Source: Cyanophora paradoxa (lineage: Eukaryota > Glaucocystophyceae > Cyanophorales > Cyanophoraceae). Taken from it: a stretch of 64,000 nt of DNA. Position 1 is the stretch's first letter. Every line of letters starts with the position of its first letter. The position numbers were made by a program, and so were the translations under genes. Below the pieces are notes generated by a model. It had not been told where the DNA came from and did no database searches. It worked only from the letters and a program-made list of their open reading frames with translations. The stretch spans positions 186,001-250,000 of the forward strand of contig QPMI01000133.1 in assembly GCA_004431415.1 (NCBI GenBank). The letters are read 5' to 3'. This document shows, in pieces, positions 51,113 through 61,944 of the stretch.

Positions 51113-52287
51113 ATGGCCGACCGCGTGGTGCTCCGAGTTCAGGAGCTCGCGGCCGGCCCCAGCTCGCGACAGACCTCTTACAGAGGTATTGCCGCGGAGG
51201 CACAGCGGAGAGTTCCGCACGAGGTCAGCGATCGCCGCGCCCCGCCTAGGACCCGACCGATACTAACCACTTTCCTCGCGCAGGACGGGTTGATGCCGGC
51301 ACCGAGCGGCAGCAGCGCGGCGCTATCCCCGCGGCGAGAGGGGCCGCTGTACTCGCGCACGACGCTCACCCACGACAGCCTGCCCACGGACCCCTTCCGC
51401 GGCTTTGACCGCGTGCCGAGCGAGCCGTTCCGGGGCTTCGAGTACAGCTCCGGCCCGGCCATCCCGCGCTCGATCAGCTCCGATTTCCCGAAGGCGCCCA
51501 GCGGCGGCTATGCGCAGGCGCCCGGCTCCGCTTTCCCGAAGGCGCCCAGCGGCGGCTACGCGCAGGGGTCGCACGGCGGCTATTCGCGGCCGCCCGGGGT
51601 CCCGGCCGTTCCGCCGCCGGCGCACTGGGAGACGATCGAGAGCGAGCCGCGGCTGCAACTGCGGCCCGGCGGCGGCCCGCCGCCTCCCCCCTTGCCCAAG
51701 ACCTTCGTGCCGGGGGCGGGCCGCGGGCCCGTCCCGCCGCGCTCGACGTCGGCGCCGCCCCGGAGCCGCCTGCAGGAGATGCAGGAGCTGCAAGGACCGC
51801 ACCGGCAGGCGGCGGGCCGCCCCGGACGCTCCCAAAGTATCACGCGGGACCAGGGGTACGACAGCGGCGCGATGGAGCCGGAGGATCTGCGGGTATGGGG
51901 CCTGGCCGACAGCTACGAGCTGTACCCCGAGATGGACGACGACAACGAGCCGGCGATCGGCCTACCCTACCGCCACAAGTCCGGCACCAACCGCCTCAAG
52001 ATCCCGGTACCCCCCTTGCCCCCGCCCCCTCCCTCCCCGCCCCGCCCCGCCCCCGATCCTGAATCGTGAGCGCGCGCAGAACCCCGACAAGAACCCGCGC
52101 GTCCACACCAAGGGCTGCTGCTCCGCGTGCGCCCGATCTCGTACCCCCCAAGACGTCCGTTTCAAATTTAATCCCGTACCCCGGCAGCTGGGACGTGGTC
52201 TGGGACAACTACCTTACGATGCTGACGAAGGTCGGCGCCTGCGCCGAAAAGCCCATACAGCGGCGGATACGCCGAATGCTGCCCTGA
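51113..52287 (+). CDS. Disordered Pro/Gly/Ser-rich protein
   Basis: Starts MADRVVLRVQELAAGPSSRQ. The first intron is 51224-51283, with a textbook branch point TACTAAC and GT...CGCAG; the second starts at 52007 (GTACCCCC). The encoded protein is largely disordered: repeats of DFPKAPSGGYAQAPG and FPKAPSGGYAQGSHGGY, poly-Pro, and a more ordered end EPEDLRVWGLADSYELYPEM. A later exon has HTKGCCSACA, and WDVVWDNYLTMLTK may belong to the last exon, ending at 52287; the final joins are not certain in phase. I do not recognise the family. It is convergent with the KCTD gene. Confidence 0.5.
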
Positions 52288-52436
52288 GTCGATCATACCC
52301 CGCCCCAGTCGATCGTACCCCACCGCCCACCACACACTGCCCCCGCCCCTGCCCGCGCCTCTTGTTCTTCTTCTTCTTCTTTGAAATCATATTTGGATTC
52401 TGCTCAGCGGGAAAGCTCAAGGGCAGTTGGCGCCCC

Positions 52437-54331
52437 TCACATCCACGCTGGCCGGCCCTTGGAGAGGTCCGCCGTGTTCGGGACGCTTCGGAAGGGGGGC
52501 CCCCGGAGCCCCAGCCTCCCTCCTCCCCCGCCTCCGCCTCCTCCGCTGCCAGCGCTGCCGGCGCTGCCGCTCACCGCCGCCACGTGCCCCGGGGGCAGTC
52601 CCTCCAGGCTCGCCAGCCAGCCGGGGAGGGCGCCGGGGCCCAGGGCTGGGCCCCGCGCCAGGGCCTGAAGCGCGCTCTCGAAGGGCCCGCCGAACCGGCT
52701 CGGAGGCGAGGGGGGAGACTCGGGGGCCATGCCGGGGTCGGGGTCCAGCCTGCAGCCGCGCCGGTACCCCTCCGGGAGGGGCGCCGGCCTGGGCGCCGTG
52801 TGCCGGCCCGGGGTAGGCGACCCGTGCGCCAACCGCGCGATCCGATCCCGCAACAGCGCTTCCTGCGCGCACAGGGGGTACAGACTCTTAGTGGGGGTAC
52901 AGATCGTCACGCAGAGGCCGGACGGGTACCAATTCGGAGAGCTGGTAGAACTTCGCCTCGCGCTCCAGTCGCTGCAGGACGTGCGGGTCGTCCGGAAGCA
53001 CCGCCTGCGCCGAAAATACGCTTTCAGAATCAATGGCGTACCCCTACCCCCTGCTCCGGAGACGTTCGAGGGAAGCCTAAGAGCTCACGTCGGTTCCGTC
53101 GCGGAGGTAATTCAAGACGTACTCGAAGCACGTGCCGTCCCGGTCCACGAAAACGGCGCCGTCCGCTTCCCTCTGGGGGTACCGGTGCGCGGTCGGGTTG
53201 GATGGGGGGGGGGAAGAGCAGGGGGTACCGCACCTTGACGGCGAAGTTGCCGCCCAGGAGGCACCCGAAGAACGTGTCCGAGAGGCGCGTGAGGGTGCTC
53301 TTGCTCGTCTCGAATCTAGCGCGGGTTCGAATCGGCGGAGGGCCGCTTTCAGCGCGGCGCGGCGCGGGGCGCACCGCCGGCCGCCGATGTTAAGGACCAC
53401 CTTGTCCTCGTGCCACCCGTTCGCCTGCTGCGTCACCAGCTTCTCCATTTCGTACTCTGCGATGCGAGACGGGTACGGGTTAGCCACAAAGAGGCGGAGG
53501 CCCGGCCCGGCCGGGACGGGTACCGTCGACGAGGCGGCGCAGGTGGGTACGCTCGGCCTCGAGCCGGACGGCGGCCTCGTCCAGGCCCGCCCGCTCCGCC
53601 CGCATGCGCTGCAGAAGCGCGCGCTCTGCTTCCAGGCCCTGCGTCTGGCTGCGGATGCATCCCTGCAGGCTCCGCTGGCACCGCTCCTGGCAGTCTCGGA
53701 GCGCTGCATGCGGGCCGCGCGTTGGCGCCCGCGCTAGGCGGCGGAGAGGGGCGAGCGAGGCGGGCGGGCGGCCCCGGCAGCGCACCGGAGCGCAGATCCG
53801 CGGCGAGTTGGTTCACGAGCTCCTCTGCCGTCGCGAAGGTCCCCTCGATTGACTGCGGCGAAGCTTCAGCGTCGGGCGCGGAGCGGAGCGGTCAATCGGG
53901 GGCGGGAGCGGGCGAGCCTGCTCCATCCCCTTCGCCTCGTGAACGTGCCCCTCAAAGACCTCCAACGCGCTCTGAAGCGCGCGACGGGTCGGGCTGCGTG
54001 TGCCGGCGGCGGAAGGCACGCACAATCAGCTCAGCGATGCCCGAGCTCGGCTGGGCTTCTCGCGGCGGAGGCAGCGGGGGCAGCGAGCTGGAGCTCTCTC
54101 TCGCCTCGGCCGGCTCAGTCCTCGCCTCGCCCGGCGCCTGCTGGAGCACGCGGGCCTGCGGTCACGCTCAGGTTCACCCAGTGCGCAGCGTACGCGACTG
54201 GGGAGGCGGGCGGACCGCACCTGAACAACAACCGGTGACTCATCGTCTGTGTCTTCGGCGTCCAGCGGGTCGAGGAAGTCGTCGGCATAGAGCTGCTCGT
54301 CGTCCGCGTCGTCTCCCCGCGCCGCCATCAT
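52437..54331 (-). CDS. KCTD-type BTB (T1) protein with coiled coil
   Basis: Starts MMAARGDDADDEQLYADDFL, an acidic N-terminus. A coiled coil follows (CQRSLQGCIRSQTQGLEAER, then LRRLVDG; 53.53-53.69 kb). The BTB/T1 fold is split over exons: DKVVLNIGGRR, FETSKSTLTRLSDTFFG, NFAVK, then ADGAVFVDRDGTCFEYVLNY and LRDGTD, and LEREAKFYQLSEL. The join CG|A between GGR and RFETSK crosses a 56-base GTGCGC...TAG intron. The C-terminus is Pro/Gly-rich and ends at 52437. KCTD proteins are tetramer- or pentamer-forming adaptors, often for cullin-3 ubiquitin ligases; that role is inferred from the family. It is divergent from exportin-5. Confidence 0.75.
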
Positions 54332-54472
54332 CCCGGCGGTGCCGCAGCTGTGCGACCCGCTCGAAGAAGCACTCGCTCGTACGCAGCAGGACAGCGGGGC
54401 AGGGCAGCGGGAGAAGCAAAGGAAGGGGGGTACGGCGCCCAGACCAAGCCAAACAGCTAGCGGGGCGTCTCC
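54332..54472. promoter_or_regulatory. Divergent promoter of KCTD and exportin-5
   Basis: 141 bases between the two start codons, GC-rich, with no TATA box seen. It holds CAGCGGGGCAGGGCAGCGGG-type GC boxes. Shared regulation is plausible. Confidence 0.35.
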
Positions 54473-57400
54473 ATGGTGGACGTAGCCCAGCTGCGCGCGG
54501 CGCTGGCCGTGATTCACGCGCCGCAGTCTCCGGCGGACCAGCGCAAGGCGGCTAACGCTGTGCGCGTTCAACGTTCGCGCCGCGCCCGCCGGCTGACACT
54601 CGGGTCGCGCAGTACGCGGATGCGTTCCTCAACCAGCAGGATGCACAGGCCGTCATCGATGCGGGGATGCAGCTGGCGCGCCTCGCCCCCGAGAACACCG
54701 AGCACGTCCGCCACTTCGGCCTCCACGCGCTCGAGCACGTCGTCAAGCGCCACTGGAACTCGTTCCCGGAGCAGTACAAGACGGAGTTCAAGGCGATGTG
54801 CCTCAACCTGCTCTCATCGGTGCGCTGACCGGTGTCGGCGGCCGCCGGCGCGGGCGATTCGAAAGCGGGCGGCAGGGGACGGGCGCGATCGACAAGGAGA
54901 AGCAGTTCATCAAGGAGAAGGCGAGCAAGCTGACGACGGAGGTCGCGCTCCGCGAGTGGCCGCAGCGCTGGCCCGACCTCGTCGACTCGCTCGTCGCAAT
55001 CGCCAACTCCGGGGCGCGTCCGGGCCCCGCCTCTTCCCCGCTTCCTTCATTGTGCCTGCATCTCGCGCACGCGCGTCTTACGCTCGGGCCGCAGGAGCGG
55101 CAGGCCGAAATGGTCTTCCTCGTCCTCCGCTCCCTCCCCGAAGAGGTCATCGCGCTCAGCGACGTGCGCCGTCCCCGTACCCCCCGCAGCCGGCCGCACC
55201 GTACCCCTTAGCTTTCCGCACGCGCGCAGAGCCTGCCGGAGGGCCGCCGGAACGAGCTGATGCAGGCGAGCCCAGTTCCACCCGCCCGCTCGCCCGCCCT
55301 GCCCGCAGCGCCCCGCCCGCCCCTCACTTTTGCCGCAGGGCTTCCACGCCGTCCTCGAGAAGCTCTTCCCCTTCTTCTACCGGGTGCTCGAAAGCAGCTT
55401 CCAGGGGTACCGCGGCGCCGGTGCGCCGTCCCTCCCCCCGGCCTCGGCGGCCCCTCCCGATGCGCCCCGGGCAGCGCCGGGCTCGCGGGAGCGCTCGGCC
55501 GGCGTGGCGCTCATGCGCGCCGTTCTCTCCTGCCTTCTCTCTTACCTGGACTGGATCCCCGTCTCGTGCGCGTACCCCTCCCTCCCTCCCCTGTAGCCCT
55601 CCCGCCGCCTCGCCTCACAGCCGTTCTACCGTAACCCGCCAGGCACATCTTCACGAACAACTTCACGGCGGTCTTCTGCTCGCTGATGGGCGAGCCTGAC
55701 CTTCGCATGGCGCGCCGGGCCGTACCCCCTTGCGCGTGGAGACGCGTACCCCTCCTCATCCCTTCCCCCTCCCCAGATGTGCGCGGACTGTATGCTCCTT
55801 CTGGCGAGCCGCGACAAGGTACCCGCCCAGTTCGGCCCCCAGTTCCAGCAGGTCGGCCCCCCCGGCCCGCGCCCCCGCCCCGCCTTCGTTCGCTTTGGGC
55901 CGCTTTCGCGCGCCGAGCCTCCCGCTTTCGCCGCAGCTGTTCGAGTTCTGCGACAACGCTGCGCCATCGCTCGGCATTGCCCTACCCGGGACCGCCCCCG
56001 CTTCGCCCCCCACCCCGGCCGGCAGGTCAAACCGCCCCGCCCGCCCTCCTCTTTCCCCCCGAATTCAGTACCCCCGCAGCCCCGAGTACGCCTTCGCGAA
56101 GCGCTTCTGCCAGGTACCCTCTTTCCAGTACCCCCTGCCGATCCGGAATCGAACGGCGTACCCCCCGCCCAGATGGCGGCGGCCCTGGGGCAGAACCACG
56201 TCGGAGTCCTCCGCGAGAACAAGGCGCTCCTCGACCGGTACCCCCGAACTCCCAACCCCCCCCCCCCCACCGGACTCGAATCTGATTCCGTACCCCCCCC
56301 CCCAGGACGGTGGACACGCAGCTCGCGGTGCTGGCGCACCCGTCGCTGCTCCTCTCCGCGACCGCCGTACCCTTCTTCGCCGAGGCCCTCCGGGACCCCT
56401 CCGGCCCCGTCGCCCAGGCGCGGCGTACCCCCCTCCCCTGACGTTTCCTGTACCCCCCTCCCCTGAGGCCGCCCGCCGCACCGCAGAGCATCCGGGAGCC
56501 CGCGCGGCTCGCGGTGGCCCTGCAGCTCGCCGCCGAGCGCATCCAGAAGGTCCGTACCCCCAATCTAATATCTCACCGTACCCCCTCCTGATTTGCCCCC
56601 CCCCTCTCAGCTTCCCGAGGAGTCGCACAGGGCGGATAACGTGCAGGACTACGCTGCGGACGACTTCAGTGCCCCTACCCCCCTCCTTTCCCCCCCCCCC
56701 CACGCCCGGCTGAACGCGGTACCCCCCGAAGACGACGAGGAGGAGCTGGAGGAGTTCTTCTCAGCGTTCCGTACCCGGGTGCGGCGCGGCGGGCCTGGCG
56801 CTTTGACCGACCCGGCCACTTTCGAGCTAACTGAGCAAACCCCGCTCCTTCGCCCCCTCTCCAGGTCGCTGACGTGACGAAGAAGCTTGCAACAATCGCG
56901 GTACCTTCTCTCCGCCTCGGCCGCCCGCGCTAGGAGCCGGCTCAAGCACGATCTGACGTCCTTCTCCCCCCCCCCTTCTCCTCTCCCCTCAGCCGGCCCC
57001 CGCCGTCGAGTTCGCTCTGAACCGCCTCTCCGGCGCCCTCACCGCCGCCTCTTCCCACGTCGCCGCCGGCCGCCGCCTCCACCGTACCCCCTCCCCCTCC
57101 CCCCTCTGCTTCCTTCGTTCCCTCGCCGATGCGACGCTTCGCAGAGGCGCGGCCTCCGTACCCCGCCCTCGAAGCATCCGTCTTCTTCCTCTCCTGCGTC
57201 CTCAGGCGCGCCGTACCCCCCCGCCCAGATCCCCCCTCCTCTTTTTGATTTTTTACTGCAGCTCGGCGCTGCCCGACCCGGCGGCGCAGACCGCGGCTGG
57301 CCCCTCCGCTCCCTCCCCCACCCCCACATCGCCCTCGACGCCCGTTAAGCGCGTCGTACCCCCCCTTGCCCCGCCCGCCCCCGGCGTCCTCGAGATGCTC

Positions 57401-60400
57401 TCCGCCGCCGTCCGCATGCTCCTCTCCTTCGACGCCTCGGTACCCCCGACCCCCTCCACGAAACCGCGTACCCCCCTCATCTCCCCCCCCCTCCCTTTAC
57501 AGAAATCGGCGCTGCTGGCGAATCAGCTCTCGCACGCGGTGGAGGCGCTCTCGCCGTACTTCCGCCGCGACCCCGCCGCCCTCGGGCCCGTCATGGACCG
57601 CGTACGCGTACCCCCCTTTCCGTTCATCTCAGCCCCGCTCAGCCCCGCGCTCGGCGCAGCTGTTCCAGTGGATGGCGCCCGGGGAGGCGGCCGTGCGGGC
57701 GGCCGCGGGGGGCGACGCGGCCGGCGCCGAGGCGCAGGAGGCGCGCGCCCCTTCAGCCCTTCCTCCCCCCTCCCCGCCTGACTTATCCCACGCCCGCTCA
57801 GGTGGGGAGGCACGCCGGGGGAGCGTTCCTCCGCCTCTGCGTCGCCCTCGCGCGGGAGCTGCTCGTGCGCCCGCTCCCCCGAAGGACGACCGTTCCTCCG
57901 ATTCGATCCGACGCCGCCGGCGCAGCCGATGTACGAGAAGCTCATGCGGGCCACGGAGGGCGTCGTGGCCTCCGGCTCCGCCTTCCCTTTCGTCCAGGCG
58001 CGCCCGCCACGTACCCCCACACCAATCCCGTACCCCCGCGAGCCTGCGGCGCAGCGGACGCTGCTGGAGGCGCTGGCGGTCGTCTCCAACGCGGCCCGCA
58101 GCTACGAGCAGCAGGCCGGCCTCCTCGCCGTCGTCCGCCGTACCCCCGCCCCGCTTCCTCCCCCCGGCCTCATCCCCCCCCCGCAGCTCCTCCCCGGGTT
58201 CGAGGCGCAGTGGAACGCCCCCGAGCTGACCTCCGCCTTCGGTGCGGTGTACCCCCTTCGGGGCGCGGGGGGTACGGGGCGACGGGGCCGGCAGGGGACG
58301 CGTTGCACCTGCTGGTGCACCTGCGGGTCCTGGCGGCGCCGCCCCCCGCCCCCGGCGCCCGCTGCCAGGGCGCCCCCTTCGACTCCGCCCTCCCCGACTT
58401 CCGCCGCGCCAAGGACCACGTACCCCCCTCCCCTCCCGCCCGCCCGCCCGCGCTTGTACCCCCCCAACCCGACCGGCGGCGCCCGCAGATCGGCCTCCTC
58501 CTCTCCCTTTTCTCCGCCGTCTTCAAGCGGAGCTCCGTACCCCCGTCCCTGGAGGAGCGCCAGGCGGGGGGGTACCTCACCGCCCAGGGCCGCGTGCGGC
58601 ACCCCTTCGGCCCGCACCTCGGTGCCGTCCTGCCCCAGGCACGCGAACCCCGTACCCCGCCCCCTCCCTCTCTCCCCCTCAGAGCGGGCAGACGCTGTCG
58701 CTGCTGCGGTCGCTGGCGGCGCTGTGGAGCCCCGAGGCGCGGGCCGCGCTCCCGCCGGAGCTGCTGCCGGTCCTTGAGCCGTCGCCCTACGAGGTCGGCG
58801 TGCTGCTCCGCACCGAGGGCCCCTCGGGCCCCGGGGGGGGCGGGGGCGGCCCGTCGGCCTCGCCGGCGCCCGAGGGGGCCGGGGAGGAGCGGCCGGGCTT
58901 CGGGAGCCCGCTGAAGGGCGGGCACGGGCGGAACGCGGCGCCGGGCGGCGAGCCCCTCCTCGTCCACGAGCTCCGCCTCTGGGTCTCCTCCACCTTCGAC
59001 TTCGGGTCGGCCCGTACCCCCCCGGCACGCCTTCTCCCCTTACTGAAGTCGCCCTGTACCCCAGGTACGACGTGCTGCGGCTCGCGCTCGGCACGTACGA
59101 GTTCTACGAGTCCCTCTCCGGTCCGGCGTACCCCCCGCGGCCTCCATCCCCCTCCTCACCTGAGCGCGGGGGCAGGGACCTCGCCAACGCTGTCGGCGCT
59201 GGCGGCGCTGCTGAGCCCCTCCGCCGTGCCCCACGCCTCCGAGCGCGGCCTCCGCACCCTCGCCCGTGCGCGCCCCGCCCTGCGCCCCCCCGACCTGGCA
59301 GCGCCGCCTCGGACGCTGAGGCCGGCGCAGGGAAGGTGGTGCACCAGGCGCTGACGCGGTGCCCGCCGGAGCTGCAGGCCCCGCTGCTGGGGCCGCTCGT
59401 GGGCCCCTTCCTGCGCGCCCTCTTCGACCGCCTCGCCGCCGCGTGGGCGCCCCGCATGGAGGCCCGCCCCGGCCCCGACGGCCCCGCCCTCGCCGGCATG
59501 CCCGACGCCGGCGCCGGGGCCGGGGCCGGGGGCGAGGGGGGCGACCAGCGCGAGATCATCGCCGACATCATGCTCCGCCAGGCGCCCCGTACCCCCGCCC
59601 GCCTCCTTCCCCCCGCCTCTGACCGCGTACCCCCCGCGCTCGCAGCTCGAGCGGGAGGCGATCGGCGTGATCGACGCGCTCGTGCCCGCCGCGCCCGCCC
59701 CGCCCGAGAAGCAGAACCTGCTCCAGCCGGTACCCCCCGGCCGCACCTCCCCGCACCCAGGCCGCCCCAGCGCCTCACGCCGCACGCGCGCGCAGCCCGG
59801 GGCCGCGCCGCCAGCGCCGCCACCGCCGCCGCCGCTGCCGCCGGGGCTGGCGTGCGAGGCGCTGCTGGAGCCGGCGGCGCGGCTGCTGCTGGGCGCCCTC
59901 GTCTGGCCCGACTCGCTCTCCTGCCGCCGCGCCACCGCCCTCTGCCACCGCCTCCTGCCCTTCGCCTGCCGTCCGCCCCCGCCCCGCCACCGCCCGCGCG
60001 CGTACCCCCCGCTCACCTCGCCCCCCGCAGCGGACGCACGCCTCCAGGGGCTCGTCATCGAGGTCCGCGGCCCCGGCTCGAATCCGCGCGGGGCCCTTTC
60101 CGCAACGCTGAATCCCGTACCCCGGACGGGGCCGCAGATCCTCGTGACCGTCCTCAAGACCCTCACCTCCCGCCACCCCGTGCGCCTCCCCCGCGCCCCG
60201 TACCCCCCTCGCCCTCACGTACCCCGCAGGCCCTCGCGGAGAACTACACGGACCTCATCGCCGTCGTGCAGGACGCCTACACCCGCATGCTCCAGGCCCG
60301 ACCCCGTAAACCCCCCCCGGGATACCGCGTACCCCCTGAGCCGCGCGCAGGCGGGCCAGCAGCAGGCGGACGCCGTACGGTCCGTCCTCCTCTCCATCCC

Positions 60401-60776
60401 CGGGGCCACCCCCGAGAAGCTCCAGGTGCCGTACCCCTCCCCGGCCCGGGACGCGGTACCCCCCCCCAACCTTCGTTCGCAGGCGGTGGAGCGGGACGTG
60501 GGGGCGAAGGCGTTCAGCGAGAAGAAGGCGCGCGTCGCCGTCCGCCGCTTCCTCGAGGAGAACCTCAAGGTACCCCCCGCCCGCTGTCCCGCCCCGCCGC
60601 CGCCGGCCGCCGCTCAGATTTCGCAGATTTCGGCGGAGCGGAAGGCGGGGGCGCGGCCGGCGGGGATCCTGAACCTGCCGGAGCGGCTGCTGATCCTGCG
60701 GGGCGAGGCGGGGGGCGAGGGGGCCCACGCCCCCCTCCACGGCCTTGCCGAGTTCTTCGCCGCCCTCGACCGCTAG
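54473..60776 (+). CDS. XPO5: Exportin-5 homologue (importin-beta family), many exons
   Basis: A RanGTP-dependent nuclear export receptor. Exon 1 is 54473-54559 (MVDVAQLRAALAVIHAPQSP), exon 2 54613-54819 (YADAFLNQQDAQAVIDAGMQ to FKAMCLNLLSS, with HFGLHALEHVVKRHWN), exon 3 54876-55013 (REWPQRWPDLVDSLVAIANS), exon 4 begins ERQAEMVFLVLRSLPEEVIA, exon 5 SLPEGRRNELMQ, then GFHAVLEKLFPFFYRVLE. REWPQRWPDL is the signature of the Xpo1-like domain. Later parts include DDEEELEEFFSAFR (56.73 kb), VLEMLSAAVRMLLSFDAS, MYEKLMRATEGVVASG, LLEALAVVSNAARSYEQQ and a C-terminal LPERLLILRG, ending at TAG 60774-60776. Two introns have GC donors (55014, 55266). Most others begin GTACCC. It is intact, unlike its two copied pieces. 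Confidence 0.88.
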
Positions 60777-61944
60777 CGCCAGGCCCCTCCCGCCCTATGC
60801 CCGGCTCCTTGCTGGCGCTCTATATCTAGATCCCATGAATTGAAATCGCAGTGAACTCGCCCACCTGCGCATGCGCCTCGGTGATGGGTCAGCGTGGGGG
60901 CCTAGTGGCGAGGCGCTCGCCGATCGGACGCCGACGACGAGTGCACGTGCACGTGCCATGCACGTGGGACGTGGGGGAGCCGCCGAGCGGTTCGGGATCC
61001 CCCGGACTCCGGGAGCCGCGCCGCGCCGCCTGCGAACCTCCGGCCCTCGGTGTTTCAGCCCCGGCCCTGATCATGACCTGATCATATGGTCAGGCCCTCT
61101 TATGCCTGGGCTCTGGCCTCTGGGGCCGGGGCGGGCCGCCGGCCCGGCGGGGCCAGGTCCGGGTCCAGCCCGGGCCACTGGCTACCTGGGTCGCGCGGCT
61201 CGCGCCGGGCCCCGGCCCCCGGCCCCCCGGGCCCGCGCGGCCCGCGGGGCCGGTTGCGCAGCTTATACAGCGATGCCGCCGATGAGGCTCTTAGTCGCTT
61301 GCAAGCTTGGCCTCCTTTCGATTGATAGCATACCAGGTATTTTTGCCACCGGCCGTGAATGATTGAAAACGCCCCGATCGGAAGTCTCCTACGTGCGATA
61401 TCGATCGCGTACCCGGCGCCGGGCCGCGGCCGGGCGGCGCTGCGGAGCCTGCGGGCCGCCGGGGCCGGGGCGCCTGCGGCGCGCGCGGCGCACGCGCGCG
61501 GAGAGTCGCCGGAGACTCCGGCGTACGTACGCTCCAGTTGACCGAACGGCCGTTTTAGCCGCTAGCTAGTAGCGCCGGTTCGGTCGTACGGTTCGTACCT
61601 GCACTGTGTGGAGACAGTGGAGCTCGCCGAGTACTATAGCTACTAGGCTAGTCGACGTCGAGACATGAACGTCGAACTTTTCGGAAAGCTGATCATGATC
61701 GCCATCGGCCGCCGCGGCCGGGCGCATCCGATAATCGATCGCTGCATTATCGCAGCTGCAGGCTTTGAAATTTAGCCGGCTACAGAGCGCTAGCACGGCA
61801 CGCGGCGTACGCGCGCGTGGAGCTCGATCGAGAGGCCTAGGCAAGCGAGCAGCGCACAGCGAGCGGCCAGCAGCATGAGGTGGAGCGCAGGCCTTGGCTT
61901 CTAACGCGTACGCGCGCGCGCGATCAACGGCTGCGGCCGCCAGG
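60777..61944. other. Non-coding between exportin-5 and the membrane protein gene
   Basis: Very GC-rich, with palindromes (CGGGCCGCCGGCCCGGCGGG at 61135-61154, CATGCACGTG at 60958) and two TGATCATGACC/TGATCATATG sites near 61070. No gene is supported. Confidence 0.4.
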
